Below are positions 53,479-64,000 of a stretch of DNA of 64,000 nt, one piece after another. The position numbers and the translations under genes are program-made. Origin of the DNA: Diphasiastrum complanatum (Eukaryota > Streptophyta > Lycopodiopsida > Lycopodiales > Lycopodiaceae); the NCBI GenBank assembly GCA_029204225.1, contig CM055104.1, positions 48,678,451-48,742,450 on the forward strand. Reading direction: 5' to 3'. Under the pieces are notes generated by a model that was not told where the DNA came from, searched no databases, and worked only from the letters and a program-made list of their open reading frames with translations. The first letter of the stretch is position 1; each line of letters opens with the position of its first letter.

Positions 53479-53543
53479 TAGGGTTTTTATTGGGTTTCAT
53501 TTTGGAGCTCGCAAACCCTAATCTCGAGCCTTTAAAACCCTAA
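53479..53543 (+). promoter_or_regulatory. Three telo-boxes in 65 bases
   Basis: TTAGGGTTT at 53479-53487 and AAACCCTAA at 53513-53521 and 53535-53543. No gene could be attached to them. They lie just right of the MITE, upstream of a Gypsy relic. Confidence 0.35.
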
Positions 53544-53929
53544 CTAGAGCCTTCCTAGTCCAACCTCTTGCCTCCACCCACTTGCTAAGCTTATCTGCCC
53601 TAAAAGTACATCTATATAACCCTTTAGAATTCTGCACTCACTTGCAAGCGTATTTGGCCTAGAAGTATATCTGTATAAACCTATAGAATTAATCTCACTT
53701 TTCTCCCTCGTAATAAAATTGGGAGTTTAGATCAGTTCGTTCAATAATATTTGCTAGGTTATCCTGTGAATACTCGAGCAATGAGTTAGCACTACCTCTG
53801 AATATGATGGAGCTCAATATGAGAGTGAGGATCATATAAATTCTTTGTAATATGCATCTCTAGTTAATCGTGGTACTAATCCACACCATATTATGATGCA
53901 CTTCACAACCACCCTGATTGGAGCAACAA

Positions 53930-54100
53930 GGAAGTGGTATCCTAAACCATAAACCATCGTTCAACACACCGTTTCTTTGGTAGAAGGAGCAACGCCAAAG
54001 GTAAGCTAATACTACCACCACAATCCAAATTACACATAGTTGATAAAAAAAGGAGCAATTGTTAGATGCTAAGCTCATCTATGAAATTAAAATAAAACGA
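53930..54100 (+). pseudogene. Short Gypsy RT relic
   Basis: VQHTVSLVEGATPKVS and YYHHNPNYT resemble the start of the RT domain of the element just downstream (HTIPLVDGAVPKVSHCYRC at about 58340-58390). Stops and frameshifts are frequent. An older, related insertion. Confidence 0.55.
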
Positions 54101-54756
54101 GAGGCCCAAAGTCATTTTTAAACTTAAAGATTACTTTTTAGAGTTGGGTCCAAATTGGGACTCACATGAATCTTGTGATTACCAATGTACTTTTTGTGGA
54201 CCCTTAGATCAATATGGGTCCAAGATGAATGGATAGGATCATTGTGAATATTAGCCAATAGGATTGAGGGGCAAGGGCCTTCCCCATTTTATAGAAAGGC
54301 ACCATTTGTACACTATTTTCATGCTTAATGAGAAGGAGGAAACTCTACCAATTTTGGAAGAGAAGCATCCTCATTTGCAATTCAATGCTTGCCATTGCTC
54401 TTGTTGTTTTCTATTGCTTTCAAGTTCATGCTTTTTGGTTTCAATAGTTTATGTTTCTCCTTTAGCAAGTATAATGTGCATTTGAGCTAACCACCACCCT
54501 CCCTCTATCTCTCTCTTCTATCTTCTTTTCCCTCCATCTTTTCTAATCACCCCCTTCCTTTCACCTACAATCATGATGAATGTTAGTGTAGAGGAGTAGA
54601 GTTAAGGGAGAGTAGTGTTAGTGGTGAGTAGAGTTAAGGGACAAAGTAGGAAACTAACTTAAAATAGCATCTATGCATAGTTAGGTACCTATCCAGTGAT
54701 TTAACCCTTGTTAACAGGCGGGAGGGCTATACTATGCGAGATCTTTGACCCTATAG
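54101..54756 (+). repeat. 5' LTR of Gypsy element F (approximate)
   Basis: The right end is fixed by the primer site at 54757. TATA-like TTTTATAGAAAGGC lies near 54285 and the stretch is non-coding. The left end is not defined. The sequence before the primer site ends ..ACCCTATAG rather than CA. Confidence 0.45.
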
Positions 54757-54774
54757 TGGCGCCGTTGCTGGGGA
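54757..54774 (+). other. Primer-binding site, tRNA-Asp type
   Basis: TGGCGCCGTTGCTGGGGA matches the tRNA-Asp primer site used by many plant Ty3/Gypsy elements except for one base (GCC is usual where GCT stands). Confidence 0.85.
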
Positions 54775-55171
54775 TAGGTTTCCACTAGCTAGTTTAGCTG
54801 CATTTTAGCTATTTTCTTGCTTCGCAGATAATTCTATAGTGATATCTGACCCAGATCCAGCTACTGTGAGCCTTGCGAGAGTTACTTCCCAGAGATCTGA
54901 AAGATATCAAGTTTCTTACCTGCAAAAACAGCTAAAAAACCCTCGCACAACCAACCCTCACACAAGAGAACCCTCGCAGACTAGATCAGTGGAAAGATCT
55001 GCATCAGATCCAGCTACTGTCAAAATCTCAGGTTAATCAGTGCAAGGAGGAAAAACCACCGTAAAGAGCCTAAAATTCACTTTCGACCGATCAGATTGAT
55101 TAGATCCTTAGAGATCCAGACTGCATCCTATTGTATAAGCAAGATCCAATTACTTTGGAACCCACCATTGG

Positions 55172-56640
55172 ATGAATATGAGATCGGGACGATCAGTAGC
55201 ACGAAGGATAGCAAATCAAGCACCACACCTTTCCAGATTAGCAGCTATGCAACAAGAGGCAGAACCAGAACCAGCACCAATAGATCCAATGGGCCAACCC
55301 GTACCTGTCGCTCCTTTGCAAGCAGTCCGGAGAGCACCACAGATGGAAATACCAAAATACGATGGATCATCAGATCCCATCCGATTCCTCCAGATTTATG
55401 AGCAAGCTTGTGAAATCTACGGTGAACAGACACCTGCGGAAAAGCTGATGCTGTTTTCCATGTCCTTATTGGCAATGGCTCAGGATTGGTTTTTCAACCT
55501 ATCAGAGAAAGAAAAATCCACCTGGAAAGCAGTTAAGGCGGCTCTCATTACGCGCTTTAAACCAAAAAAGTTCTTAGAAGACCCGTTCCTCCTACTGTGC
55601 AAAGTCAAAATGGGAAAACGAGAAAGGGTCAAGGACTATATTGAGTGGGTCAAACACTTACGATCCGAGTGCAGTGCAGCCCTAACTCCCGATCATGCAG
55701 TGATCATGTGGTTCCTAGTCGGGCTACCACGAAGCATCAGAAGAGAACTGAAACGATGAGAGCAGTACGCTACTATGCAAGAAGCTACGGAAGATGCCAT
55801 CAGGGAAGAAGATGAGGGATCTGACAACGAATATCCATCCACCCACACCCCTACTCCCTCGATCGCATCACCATCATCAAACACATCTGCTCTATCCACA
55901 AAACTGCTATTGGAACAAATGACAAAATTACACAAACAACAGATGGAGCAACTTACGGCGTAGTTTGACCAGAAATTGAAAGCCTTACAAGGAGTTGTAG
56001 CAGTAACACCACATCAACCGGAACCAAACCAGCTGCAGTATCCAGGACGGGAAACTATATGGTGTTCAGTATGCACGCAAAACCATACAGCGAACGAGTG
56101 TCCAGTCCTAAAGCAAAATCTGAGACTGACACATAGATTATGCCATATGTGCAATGCAACATTGCACGATACGACATTTTGCCCGTTCAACCCCCGGATT
56201 GTTCAACAGAAGAGAAGTCCTTATCAGACTTCCTATCCTCAACATCAAGGGACACCCAATGCGGTACCAAGGTACGACACACAAATCAACCACAGCGTAT
56301 GGCCTTACCTGCTCCACCAGTGCCAGCCAATCAACAGGTGGCCCATGTAAACCTGACAACAGCAGAACCAGAGATGCAAATGCCACCTCAACCTGAGCAG
56401 CAGCGATGGTACGGACCAGATGAACCATTTATGGATCCTCTCATAAATGAATATGTTGCGACCTACGTAGCTCAAACTCAGCAACAAGGCGGAAGAAACT
56501 ACGGGCTGCTACGGATGCGGCGAAGGACACAAAATTGCAGAATGTCCCTACAAGGGACTATATACATCCTTCTGTCGCGAATGCGGTTATGGACACTGTT
56601 ACAAGAATTGTCCATTTAGATTTGGAACCAGTGCACCTCT
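55172..56640 (+). pseudogene. Gypsy gag of element F with zinc knuckles
   Basis: ATG 55172 starts MNMRSGRSVARRIANQAP. The capsid core has MEIPKYDGSSDPIRFLQIYE and LMLFSMSLLAMAQDWFFNLS, with LITRFKPKKF and VKDYIEWVKHLRSEC. Stops at 55757-55759 and about 55961-55963 are in frame. The same frame continues to CSVCTQNHTANEC and CHMCNATLHDTTFC, and after a frameshift CGEGHKIAEC and CRECGYGHCYKNC (56510-56620). Four knuckles are more than the one or two usual in Gypsy gag. Confidence 0.85.
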
Positions 56641-58330
56641 TAACCTCATTGTAATACAGCAACTAGCAGTTCCAGCAGGGATGCCATCGGAAAGACGACA
56701 ATTCCACGCTCCCGTGTTAGCTAATACGCGAGCACATAAGAGGAAGGAAGTGGCTCCCTCAGCACCACCATCGGTCATTGATAACCATCCCTCAACTTCA
56801 GCGCCATATCTGAATGTGAGGGAAGAAAGAAGATAGTACCAGAAAATAGGACACTGGGTACAGAAAGCACAAGCGGAGGAAAAAGAGCAAGAAAGAGATA
56901 ATCCGACGGAACCTCCAGTTAGCGTCGAACGAGAATCGCAAACGGGCTCACCACTGCACACTGATCAGAATGATCGGTTGCACGAACATGAACCACCTTT
57001 TTACATGGTGGAGCCCGAGGAACCACGCACTGAAAGGCTCGCACTTTTATTGTCAAGCCATGTCAGTTTACCACTCGGAGAACTATTGCGGATTGCACCA
57101 CAAGCGAAAAGCCTTCTAGCTGAATGGGCCAAAGTGGATGAGGATCCAGTAGTGCTTGAGTCCATATATTGTACGGGCTATGAAGAAACAAGTAACGTCC
57201 TCCACATCGGAGCAGCATGGGAAAGTGAGGAACACAACATCACTTTGCCAATCAACACAAGAGATACGAGGACGAGGTGGCAGTGGTAGATAGAAGATCG
57301 GGTGTCAATCTGATCTCCACTACTTTGTACGAAAAATGGGGTCTACAAGAATTGAAGCCAGCAACATTCGCCATCAAGCTAGCAGATCAATCCTGTGTGA
57401 AACCAAAAGGTGTAGTTGCCGATGTCCTTGTAAAGATAGCAAGCATGCGGTTTTTGTGATTACTTTTGTAGTCATGGATATACCTGAATCTCCATCTGCA
57501 TACCGTGTTTTATTGGGAAGACCATGGTTGAGGACTGCGCAAGTAGTACACAACTGGGGTACAAGAAAGCTCACCTTCGAGAACAGAGAGCAGGCTGTAA
57601 AGGTTGATCTAACCACATGGGCGGTGAAACCTATTGCACCCAAAGCTGATGATGGATCATCCACGACAGATCACACGATTGATCGCCCAAAGGCAGCCAA
57701 GGGGGATCACTATCATTCAAAGAAGGACGTCATGATATAGACGGATGCATTAGCAACTATTGACTGTTAGGCATGTCAATATGAATCAGATCCAGAACCT
57801 AGTATATCTTCACCCAAGTGTTACACTATGGACACACCCATTACATTTGGGGTGAATATGATAAACGTAGCATGGCTGTCAGCGGAACCTATTGAGAACC
57901 TAGTGGACGATGATTTGGTCCCTTGGCAACATGCTCTAACTTATAATAAAGAGATTGAACTGACTGATGAACAGGTCCTACACCACATGGACCCAAATCG
58001 TTACGGAATCAGGAAAGTACCAGCTCAACCACCGCAAAAGTTTGCTATGGCGAAGGTCACAAAAATTGATCCACCCAAGGCACCTACGAATAAATCATGA
58101 TGTCGCAAGCCCAGAGAGAACCTGATCAAAGTCATGCACCAGCAGCACAAGTCTTTGAGGGACCTGTGCGGACACAGCCGATGAACCTTGCCGAGCCAGG
58201 TGAAGAAGAAAAGATAGTGCATGTGGGAGAGCAGTTAACACCCACACAGTTCAAGAGACTACGATCATTGTTGGTGGAACATAAAGACTGTTTGCCTGGA
58301 GTTACAGTGATCTTAAGGGCATTCCACCAA
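56641..58330 (+). pseudogene. Protease region and linker of element F
   Basis: The region contains LGELLRIAPQAKSLLAEWAK. The protease-like motif is AVVDRRSGVNLISTTLYEKW (about 57277-57340), where D-R-R-S-G stands for the D-G-G-S-G or D-[ST]-G seen in relatives. The second half, YRVLLGRPWLRTAQVVHNWG (about 57500-57560), is the typical LLGRPWL segment of Gypsy proteases. Several frame changes follow. Confidence 0.75.
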
Positions 58331-59283
58331 CAGTAGTCCAACACACCATACCCTTGGTGGACGGAGCAGTTCCCAAGGTAAGCCATTGCTACCGCTGCAA
58401 CCCGAAATATACAGACTGATCAAGCAAGAGTTGCAGAAGCTGATGGATGGAGATTTCATCTATGAAATCAAGCACACTGAATGGGTATCACCGATAGTTA
58501 TAGTACCTAAGAAGAACGACAAAAGCGGATTTGTGTGAATCTGAACGTGTAAATGCAGTCACCAAAAAGGACCATTTTTCTTTACCATTTATGGAAAGTG
58601 TCCTCGACAGAGTAGCTGGAGCCGAAGCCTACAGTTTTCTAGACGGCTTCAGCGGCTACAATCAGGTGAAGATAGCCCCCCAAGACCAACACAAAATAGC
58701 ATTAGCCACGAAATGGGGAACCTATTCCTATAAAGTGATGCCATTCGGACTTTGCAATGCCCCAAGCACTTTCCAGCGAGTCATGTTGGCGGCATTCAAA
58801 GATTATTTGCAAAAATTTCTGGAAATTTTCTTGGACGATCTGTGCGTGCATGGACCAGACTCAGAACACTTATCCAACTTGGAGAAGGTGTTACAAAAAT
58901 GCCGTGAATACCAAATCTCCCTGAATCCAGAAAAATGTCAATTCTGGGTGACACCTGGCTTGATTCTCGGCCATATAGTGTCAAGACACGGGATTGCCAC
59001 AGATCTATCTAAGATTAGGATCATTGTTGATCTACCACCACCGGGGACGATCCGCGAGGTCTACATTTTCATGGGTCATGCTAACTATTATAGGATCTTC
59101 ATTTTTGATTTTGCGGAGTTAGCCCGACCAATTTACAAACTCACAATGGATCCACATTGGAACGAGGAAGCCTTAAAGGCTTTTCATAAGCTTAAGGATG
59201 CATTGGTTTCATCACTAATCTTACACCCACCCAATTGGTCCATTGAGTTCCATGTGCATACGGACGCATCGAAGTATGCAGAG
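58331..59283 (+). pseudogene. Reverse transcriptase of element F
   Basis: The domain starts with LVDGAVPKVSHCYRCNPKY and EWVSPIVIVPKKNDKSGF. A frame break near 58535 is followed by one long frame with AYSFLDGFSGYNQVKIAPQD, YKVMPFGLCNAPSTFQR and the catalytic EIFLDDLCVHG (F-L-D-D). GLILGHIVSRHGIATD and the start of RNase H, FHVHTDASKYA, come next. Sequence after about 59283 belongs to another element. Confidence 0.88.
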
Positions 59284-59536
59284 TTAAATAGCAATGATCG
59301 ACTTATACAGTGCTTTCTTATTTCGATGGCACCACGTGTGCTTAGTTCTAGAATTATCGGGCCGTCTTTCTTTTACAAGCCCTTTGAGTGCTTTTAAGCA
59401 ACTTTATCTTTGTACTTGTAAGGTAGTTGAATATACAGTTTGTGGAGAGCAATTCTGTTGTCTTCACTTGTTGCACTTGATGTTGTGCTGAGGTGATCGA
59501 TCCGGTCAGGTATTTTAAACTGTTTTTCTTAACTTG
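59284..59536 (+). repeat. 5' LTR end of Copia element G (truncated)
   Basis: Non-coding sequence ending at a primer site at 59537. The left border is set only by where Gypsy homology stops, so the LTR is probably incomplete. Confidence 0.5.
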
Positions 59537-59548
59537 GTATCAGAGCCC
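59537..59548 (+). other. Primer-binding site of element G
   Basis: TGGTATCAGAGC, the tRNA-iMet type site. Confidence 0.8.
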
Positions 59549-60901
59549 CTGGTGGCTTGAATCACCGAACAAGAACAGAGAGCTGCGAATTCACGACGGT
59601 TTGTTGGCTAGGAAGTACAAAACCGAGTTTGTGGAGATCCGTGGGATAGCTCGAAACTGTAAGAAGCTAATCGGAAGCAAAGAACTCTGTAGAAAGGTTG
59701 CCTAGTGTGGATTCAATTTCAAGCCAATTGAAGATATGTTTGAAACAGGTGATGGCTGATTGTAGGGCGACCTGAGTGCAGTAGAAGGCTGCAAAAAGTG
59801 GCTCAGAGAAAAACCTGAACATAGCTCAAGAAGTTTTTCTTCTTTCATGACTAGGATTTACAGGCATTAAACTGTGGATCTTTGGTTGTAGGAGATCATT
59901 TCAGGCATTGTAAGTGCACGAGGGAGGGCGCCATAGTGCTGCCAAGGAGTGGCTAAAAGGCCATGGTCAGTCATGATGCATGGGAAGAGTAGTTTGCTTT
60001 TGAAGCTTTCTCACAACAAGGGTTTCAAATCAAAACTCTTGAAATCTCTTGCAACATGCAATGCTTTTGGAAGCTGTGAATGGCTGAAATAGGGCATTTT
60101 GGCAGTGTGACCTGAGCTGCAAGAGGCCGTGGAAGGTCGTGGATAGAGAGCTGGATCGTGATTAGCAGCTAGAAAACTCGTGAGGAGGCCATAGCCAGGG
60201 GAGCTTGGAGAGCAAAGGAGGCAGACAGACCTCTGCAGCGCCCAATCACGCAACTACCATAGCGTTTGGAGGGGTCTAGCGCTTGCAAGGAATCCATTTC
60301 AGCGTGTTGAAGGAACCTCGACCATTGGATCATGTCTATTGAAGATCTATGATGGAAAATGGAGGAATATAGGCCGCAGGATCAAGGGCCACCGTTGGGA
60401 TGCATGTGAAAAAGCCCGAAGGGGTTTGAAGTGCAAAGTGCATTGCAACTTCATTAGAAATCTTCAATCTGAAAAAATTGTTGGGCTCCAAGTTTTTGAA
60501 GGGTGAAGTTTCTTCACACTGAAGAAACAATTCGAAAACCCAAATTGCCCTTATTTTCACCTCCTTTATCCTATTTTGGCCAAACGAAAGGCTATAGCCT
60601 CCAAACGAAGGGCACCCTGACTGTACCTGCAAGTACGGTACACCAAAATAGATTGATTGTTATGGAGAAAGTGTTCAAAGCGCGCCAGAAGTGATTTCAC
60701 CATTCCATTGAGCAGGTAGGTGGGAGTTGGTGACGAGAAGCATTTCGGAAAGCGACGCCAGTTTGGCTTTCAATTTGGCGAAAGAGCGGCGGGTGGCCCG
60801 GTAAGCCAAAAATTACAGGTCATTATTTTGGACTTCTGACATCACGGTTGGCTTCGACATACACTTTATAGCCTACAGGTGGAGTTTCAAGCAGTTTGGA
60901 G
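59549..60901 (+). other. Untranslated leader of element G
   Basis: About 1.35 kb between the primer site and gag. Purine-rich and without a supported reading frame. Long for a Copia leader. Confidence 0.5.
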
Positions 60902-61740
60902 ATGGCAAATATCAATGAGGCAATTTTGGGCGATGCAAGCAAACTTGATGGGGCTTCTAACTACAACATCTGGAAATTCAAAATGAAGAGCATTTTGATG
61001 GAGAAAGAGTTTTGGGAGATTGTGGCAGGTATTGAAATCCGGCCAAATACCACTCCAGGTGACATGAGGGCCTTTGATAAAAAGGCACAGAGAGCATTGT
61101 CCTTGATCAATCTTTCAGTGAAAGACCATGTGATCACTCATATAAGTGATGCCACGACGGCTAGGGGAGCTTGGGAAGCTCTTAGAATGCAATTTCAAAC
61201 TTGGAATCCAGCTCGGGCCATGTTCTTGAAGTCGAGATTGAACGCAGTAAGGATGGAAGAAAGTGAATAAGTGGGATCTTTCTTCACAAGGATAAAGGAG
61301 CTGAGAGATCAACTTGTGGCGATTGGAGAACCAATCAGGGATGTTGAACTGGTACATACCACAATGAGCGGTGTCTCAGAAGGGCTACAGATGTTTGTGA
61401 ATGGCATAGCTTCGAGGGAGAGATTGTCTACTTTTAAAGACTTCCACGGAATCATGTTGCAGAAAGAGCAGCGTTGCGAAGTGGTGAAGTCAAGGCAAAC
61501 CCCACAGGAGGATCAAGCCTTGCTTGCTAAAGGCAAGCAGAAAGGATGGAAAAGGGTTTCCAAAAAATCCAAGGATGATGATGATGATGAGGGAGAGTCA
61601 TCATCAAAAGGGAAAAAGAAGAAGAAAGACAAATGTTACTATTGCCACAAACCGGGTCATTGGGCACGCGAGTGTTACAAGAAGAAAGCGGACATAAAGG
61701 CGAGAAAAGTGACTCAACAAGGCAACATTGTCGAAGATGA
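60902..61740 (+). pseudogene. Copia gag of element G
   Basis: ATG 60902 (MANINEAILGDASKLDGASN) is chosen because it precedes the conserved LDGxSNYNIWKFKM block. A single TAA at 61268-61270 interrupts the frame, which resumes at once (GSFFTRIKELRDQLVAIGEP). It continues to an acidic/lysine-rich linker and the intact zinc knuckle CYYCHKPGHWAREC near 61630-61675. Confidence 0.88.
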
Positions 61741-63540
61741 CGAGACAAGTGTCTTCTCATCGGCATTGGCATCCCAGGTTGATGATGGTGCCAGATGGTT
61801 CATAGATTCAGGCGCCACAAGGCATATGACCGAGAAACGTGATTGGTTTGAGAAATTCTCACCAATCCATGATGGTGATAAGGTCACTCAAGCCAATGGG
61901 GAGGAATGTCAAATACAGGGTGTGGGCAATGTACCTGTGCAATTTCCTGATGGTAAAATCAAGAACATCCCTAATGTGCTTTATGTTCTTGGACTCAAAA
62001 AGAGTTTGCTTTCTGTTGGTGTAATGGCAAATCAACATCTTAAGGTTGAATTTGTCAAGGATGGTTGCCTTATGAGGGATATGAACCATAAAGTGGTGGC
62101 GAAGGGTTATAGAGATAGTAACTGTGGCCTTTATAAATTGGATGCTGCAAAACCAGGAGAATATGGTTTGGCTATCTCAACATCATCTCAATCTGAGTTG
62201 TGGCACAGGAGACTTGGTCATTTGAACTATGGGAGCTTGAGATTGATGGCGAAGCTGAAGATGGTAATAGGGTTACGGCATTGCAGGATGATCATCATGC
62301 AATATGTGAAGGATGCGTCATGGGAAAGCATCACAGGGAGACATTCAAGAAAGGTGGAGCTGCAAGAGCTAAGAAACCGCTGGAACTTATTCACAGCGAC
62401 CTGTGTGGCCCAATGAAGACCATGTCGTCGGGGAAAGCATATTATTTTATGACTTTCATAGATGATTACTCTAGGAGGACATGGATTTATTTGTTGAAGA
62501 AAAAATCTGATGCTTTTGCTTGCTTCAAGGAGTTCAAGACTTTGGTAGAGAACCAACTGGATGCACGCATCAAAGTGCTAAGATCTGATAGAGGGGGCGA
62601 ATACAAATCTGATGATTTTGAGGACTTTTGCAAGGAACACGACATCAAAAGACAATTCACACAGTCACACAAGCCACATAGTAATGGTGTAGCTGAAAGG
62701 AAAAACAGGACTATTATGGAGAGTGCATGCTCCATGATGAAGAAAATGGGCTTGACCGATTCACTTTGGTCGAAAGCATGCAGTGCGGCAACATTCTTGC
62801 AAAATAGGAGTCCTACAGTTGCGGTTCCAAATGTGACTCCCGAAGAAGCATTTACATGAATAAAGCCAAAAATTGACAAGTTTCGTGTCATTGGACGTAA
62901 AGCCTATGTACATGTGCCAAAGGAGGAGCGAATGAAACTTGATGCCAAAGCAATCAATCGTATCTTCGTCGGTTATGACGAGAGGACGAAGGCATACAGG
63001 TGTTTTGATCCTGTAATGAACAAGATTCACATTAGCAAAGATGTGATCTTTGATGAGACGCATAGGTATGAAGATGAAGACCATGCAAGTGGTGAAAGCA
63101 TCAAAAGACTTCCCACAATTTTGGAAGAATAAGATGAAGAAGATGCTCCACAAGATGATGTACGTGGAGACGAGAGTCGAGAGGGTGAGTATGAAAGGAC
63201 ACCATCTATTCAAGAGCCTAAGGGGAGATACTTACCAATAGGAGCAATAAAGGAGAAACCGGTTGGAAGTAAGAGACATTACTTAGACACTCCTTGGGAT
63301 ACATACTCTTCACGTAGTGTATCACCTGAATCTAAGATACCAAAATGGTATGAAAAGATCATGAAAGATGCAAAGCTAAGTCAACCAGGATCTAGCACAC
63401 AAGGAGAAATGAGAAGATCAACGCGGGAAAGGAAGTCTCCCGATTGTTATCATGTGAACTATGCCCTAATGAGTGACATTTTGAAGTGTCGAGAGCCATC
63501 AACCTTTGACGAGGCAAAAGATCACAAAGAGTGACAAAGG
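61741..63540 (+). pseudogene. Copia protease and integrase of element G
   Basis: The protease motif WFIDSGATRHMTEK lies near 61798-61840. GAG-pre is ELWHRRLGHLNYGSLRLMAK. A frameshift near 62260 leads to the integrase: CEGCVMGKHHRETF, LIHSDLCGPMKTM, FIDDYSRRTWIYL, LRSDRGGEYKSDDF and KPHSNGVAERKNRTIMESA. A stop near 62857-62859 and others follow. The C-terminal part has IFVGYDERTKAYRCFDP. Confidence 0.88.
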
Positions 63541-64000
63541 CCAATAGAAGAGGAGATAGAATCCATTCACAGGCATGATACATGGGAGTTGGTTGATCTA
63601 CCACTTGGAAAGAAATCCATTGACAACAAATGGGTGTTTATAACGAAGTTTCATGCGGATGGCACGATAGCAAAGCATAAGGCACGCCTAGTAGTGAAGG
63701 GTTATGAGCAAAGCAAAGGAATTGACTATGAAGAGACATTTGCTCTAGTGGCTAAGTGGACTACGCTATGCCTTATCATTGCCCTAGCATCTCATTTTGG
63801 GTGGAAGATCCATCAAATGGATGTGAAGTCCGCATTAAAGACAAAGTGTTTTACCTAAGTTGCAGGGTTATGTTGACGCTGATTGGACAGAAAGTATAGA
63901 TGATAGAAAGTCAACAACAAGTTATGCCTTCAAATTTGGTAGCGGTTGTTTTTCATGGTCTAGCAAGAAGCAAGATACTATTTCTCTTTCTTCTACAGAA
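63541..64000 (+). pseudogene. Copia RT start joined to RNase H, element G
   Basis: RT starts with DTWELVDLPLGKKSIDNKWV and KARLVVKGYEQSKGIDYEET and reaches WKIHQMDVKSALK at about 63840. The sequence then passes within about 20 bases to the RNase H segment YVDADWTESIDDRKSTTSYA and SSKKQDTISLSSTE at the window end. The catalytic RT part (YVDD) is absent. Confidence 0.85.

Larger units (their letters stand above)
54757..59283 (+). mobile_element. Ty3/Gypsy element F, 3' part lost
   Basis: After the primer site come gag, four zinc-knuckle-like motifs, protease, RT and the start of RNase H (EFHVHTDASKYA). At about 59283 this breaks off into the next element. Integrase and 3' LTR are missing. The coding part has stops and frameshifts. 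Confidence 0.85.
59284..64000 (+). mobile_element. Copia element G, RT deleted, runs off window
   Basis: Partial LTR, primer site, leader, gag, protease, integrase, the first part of RT and then RNase H. The RT core is missing by an internal deletion at about 63856. The 3' LTR lies beyond the window. Confidence 0.85.

Overview
This window is repeat-dominated nuclear DNA of a land plant with a large genome. Copia and Gypsy LTR retrotransposons carry plant-type primer-binding sites (tRNA-iMet TGGTATCAGAGC; tRNA-Asp TGGCGCCGTTGCTGGGGA). There is also a hAT transposase with BED and DUF659 domains, a LINE fragment, telo-boxes, and one spliced host gene whose introns are packed with transposons. 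A gymnosperm-like genome is my best guess, but nothing here proves the clade. Almost every transposon reading frame is broken, mostly by C-to-T or G-to-A type stops (CGA>TGA, TGG>TGA, CAG>TAG), as expected for old methylated repeats.

Layout, left half. 1-2849 is copy X1 of an unclassified coding repeat family (second copy X2 at 28.4-30.2 kb). A tRNA-like relic follows, then a Copia RT/RNase H relic (3.2-4.4 kb) and a minus-strand Gypsy chromovirus with chromodomain and 3' LTR (4.4-8.9 kb). Next come an AT-rich non-coding stretch, a minus-strand Copia (10.8-13.1 kb) and a plus-strand LTR of the chromovirus family (13.1-13.5 kb). Another minus-strand Copia relic is split by a 4.27-kb Copia derivative with inverted rather than direct LTRs (14256-18525). 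A gag-to-RNase H deletion derivative (19.8-20.9 kb) and a nearly full-length Copia with TTTCG-rich LTRs (21.1-27.1 kb) follow.

Middle. After X2, 30.9-37.0 kb is a large inverted duplication of LTR-leader-LTR units. They belong to a family related to the inverted-LTR element. The spacer holds an inverted copy of a Copia fragment found again at 51.3-52.9 kb. 37.1-38.9 kb carries palindromic CGTCGGAATCCGACG-type motifs.

Host gene. From 47919 down to 39648 on the minus strand I can assemble five exons of a SAS10/UTP3 (THALLO-like) nucleolar protein of the small-subunit processome. Intron phases agree at every junction where both sides were found. Its introns hold a hAT transposase relic (41.0-42.4 kb), a (CT)n block (45.3-45.7 kb), a LINE 3' end and a Gypsy 3' end. 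The middle and C-terminal coding parts were not found, so the gene is either incomplete in the window or damaged.

Right part. 48-51 kb is largely featureless apart from telo-boxes and one possible exon. 51.1-52.2 kb is the Copia deletion derivative with its 3' LTR. 52998-53443 is a hAT-type MITE with a perfect 8-bp target duplication. 53.9-59.3 kb is a Gypsy element with tRNA-Asp primer site, gag, several zinc knuckles, protease and RT, cut off in RNase H. 59.3-64.0 kb is a Copia element with gag, protease and integrase that lacks most of its RT and runs off the window end.
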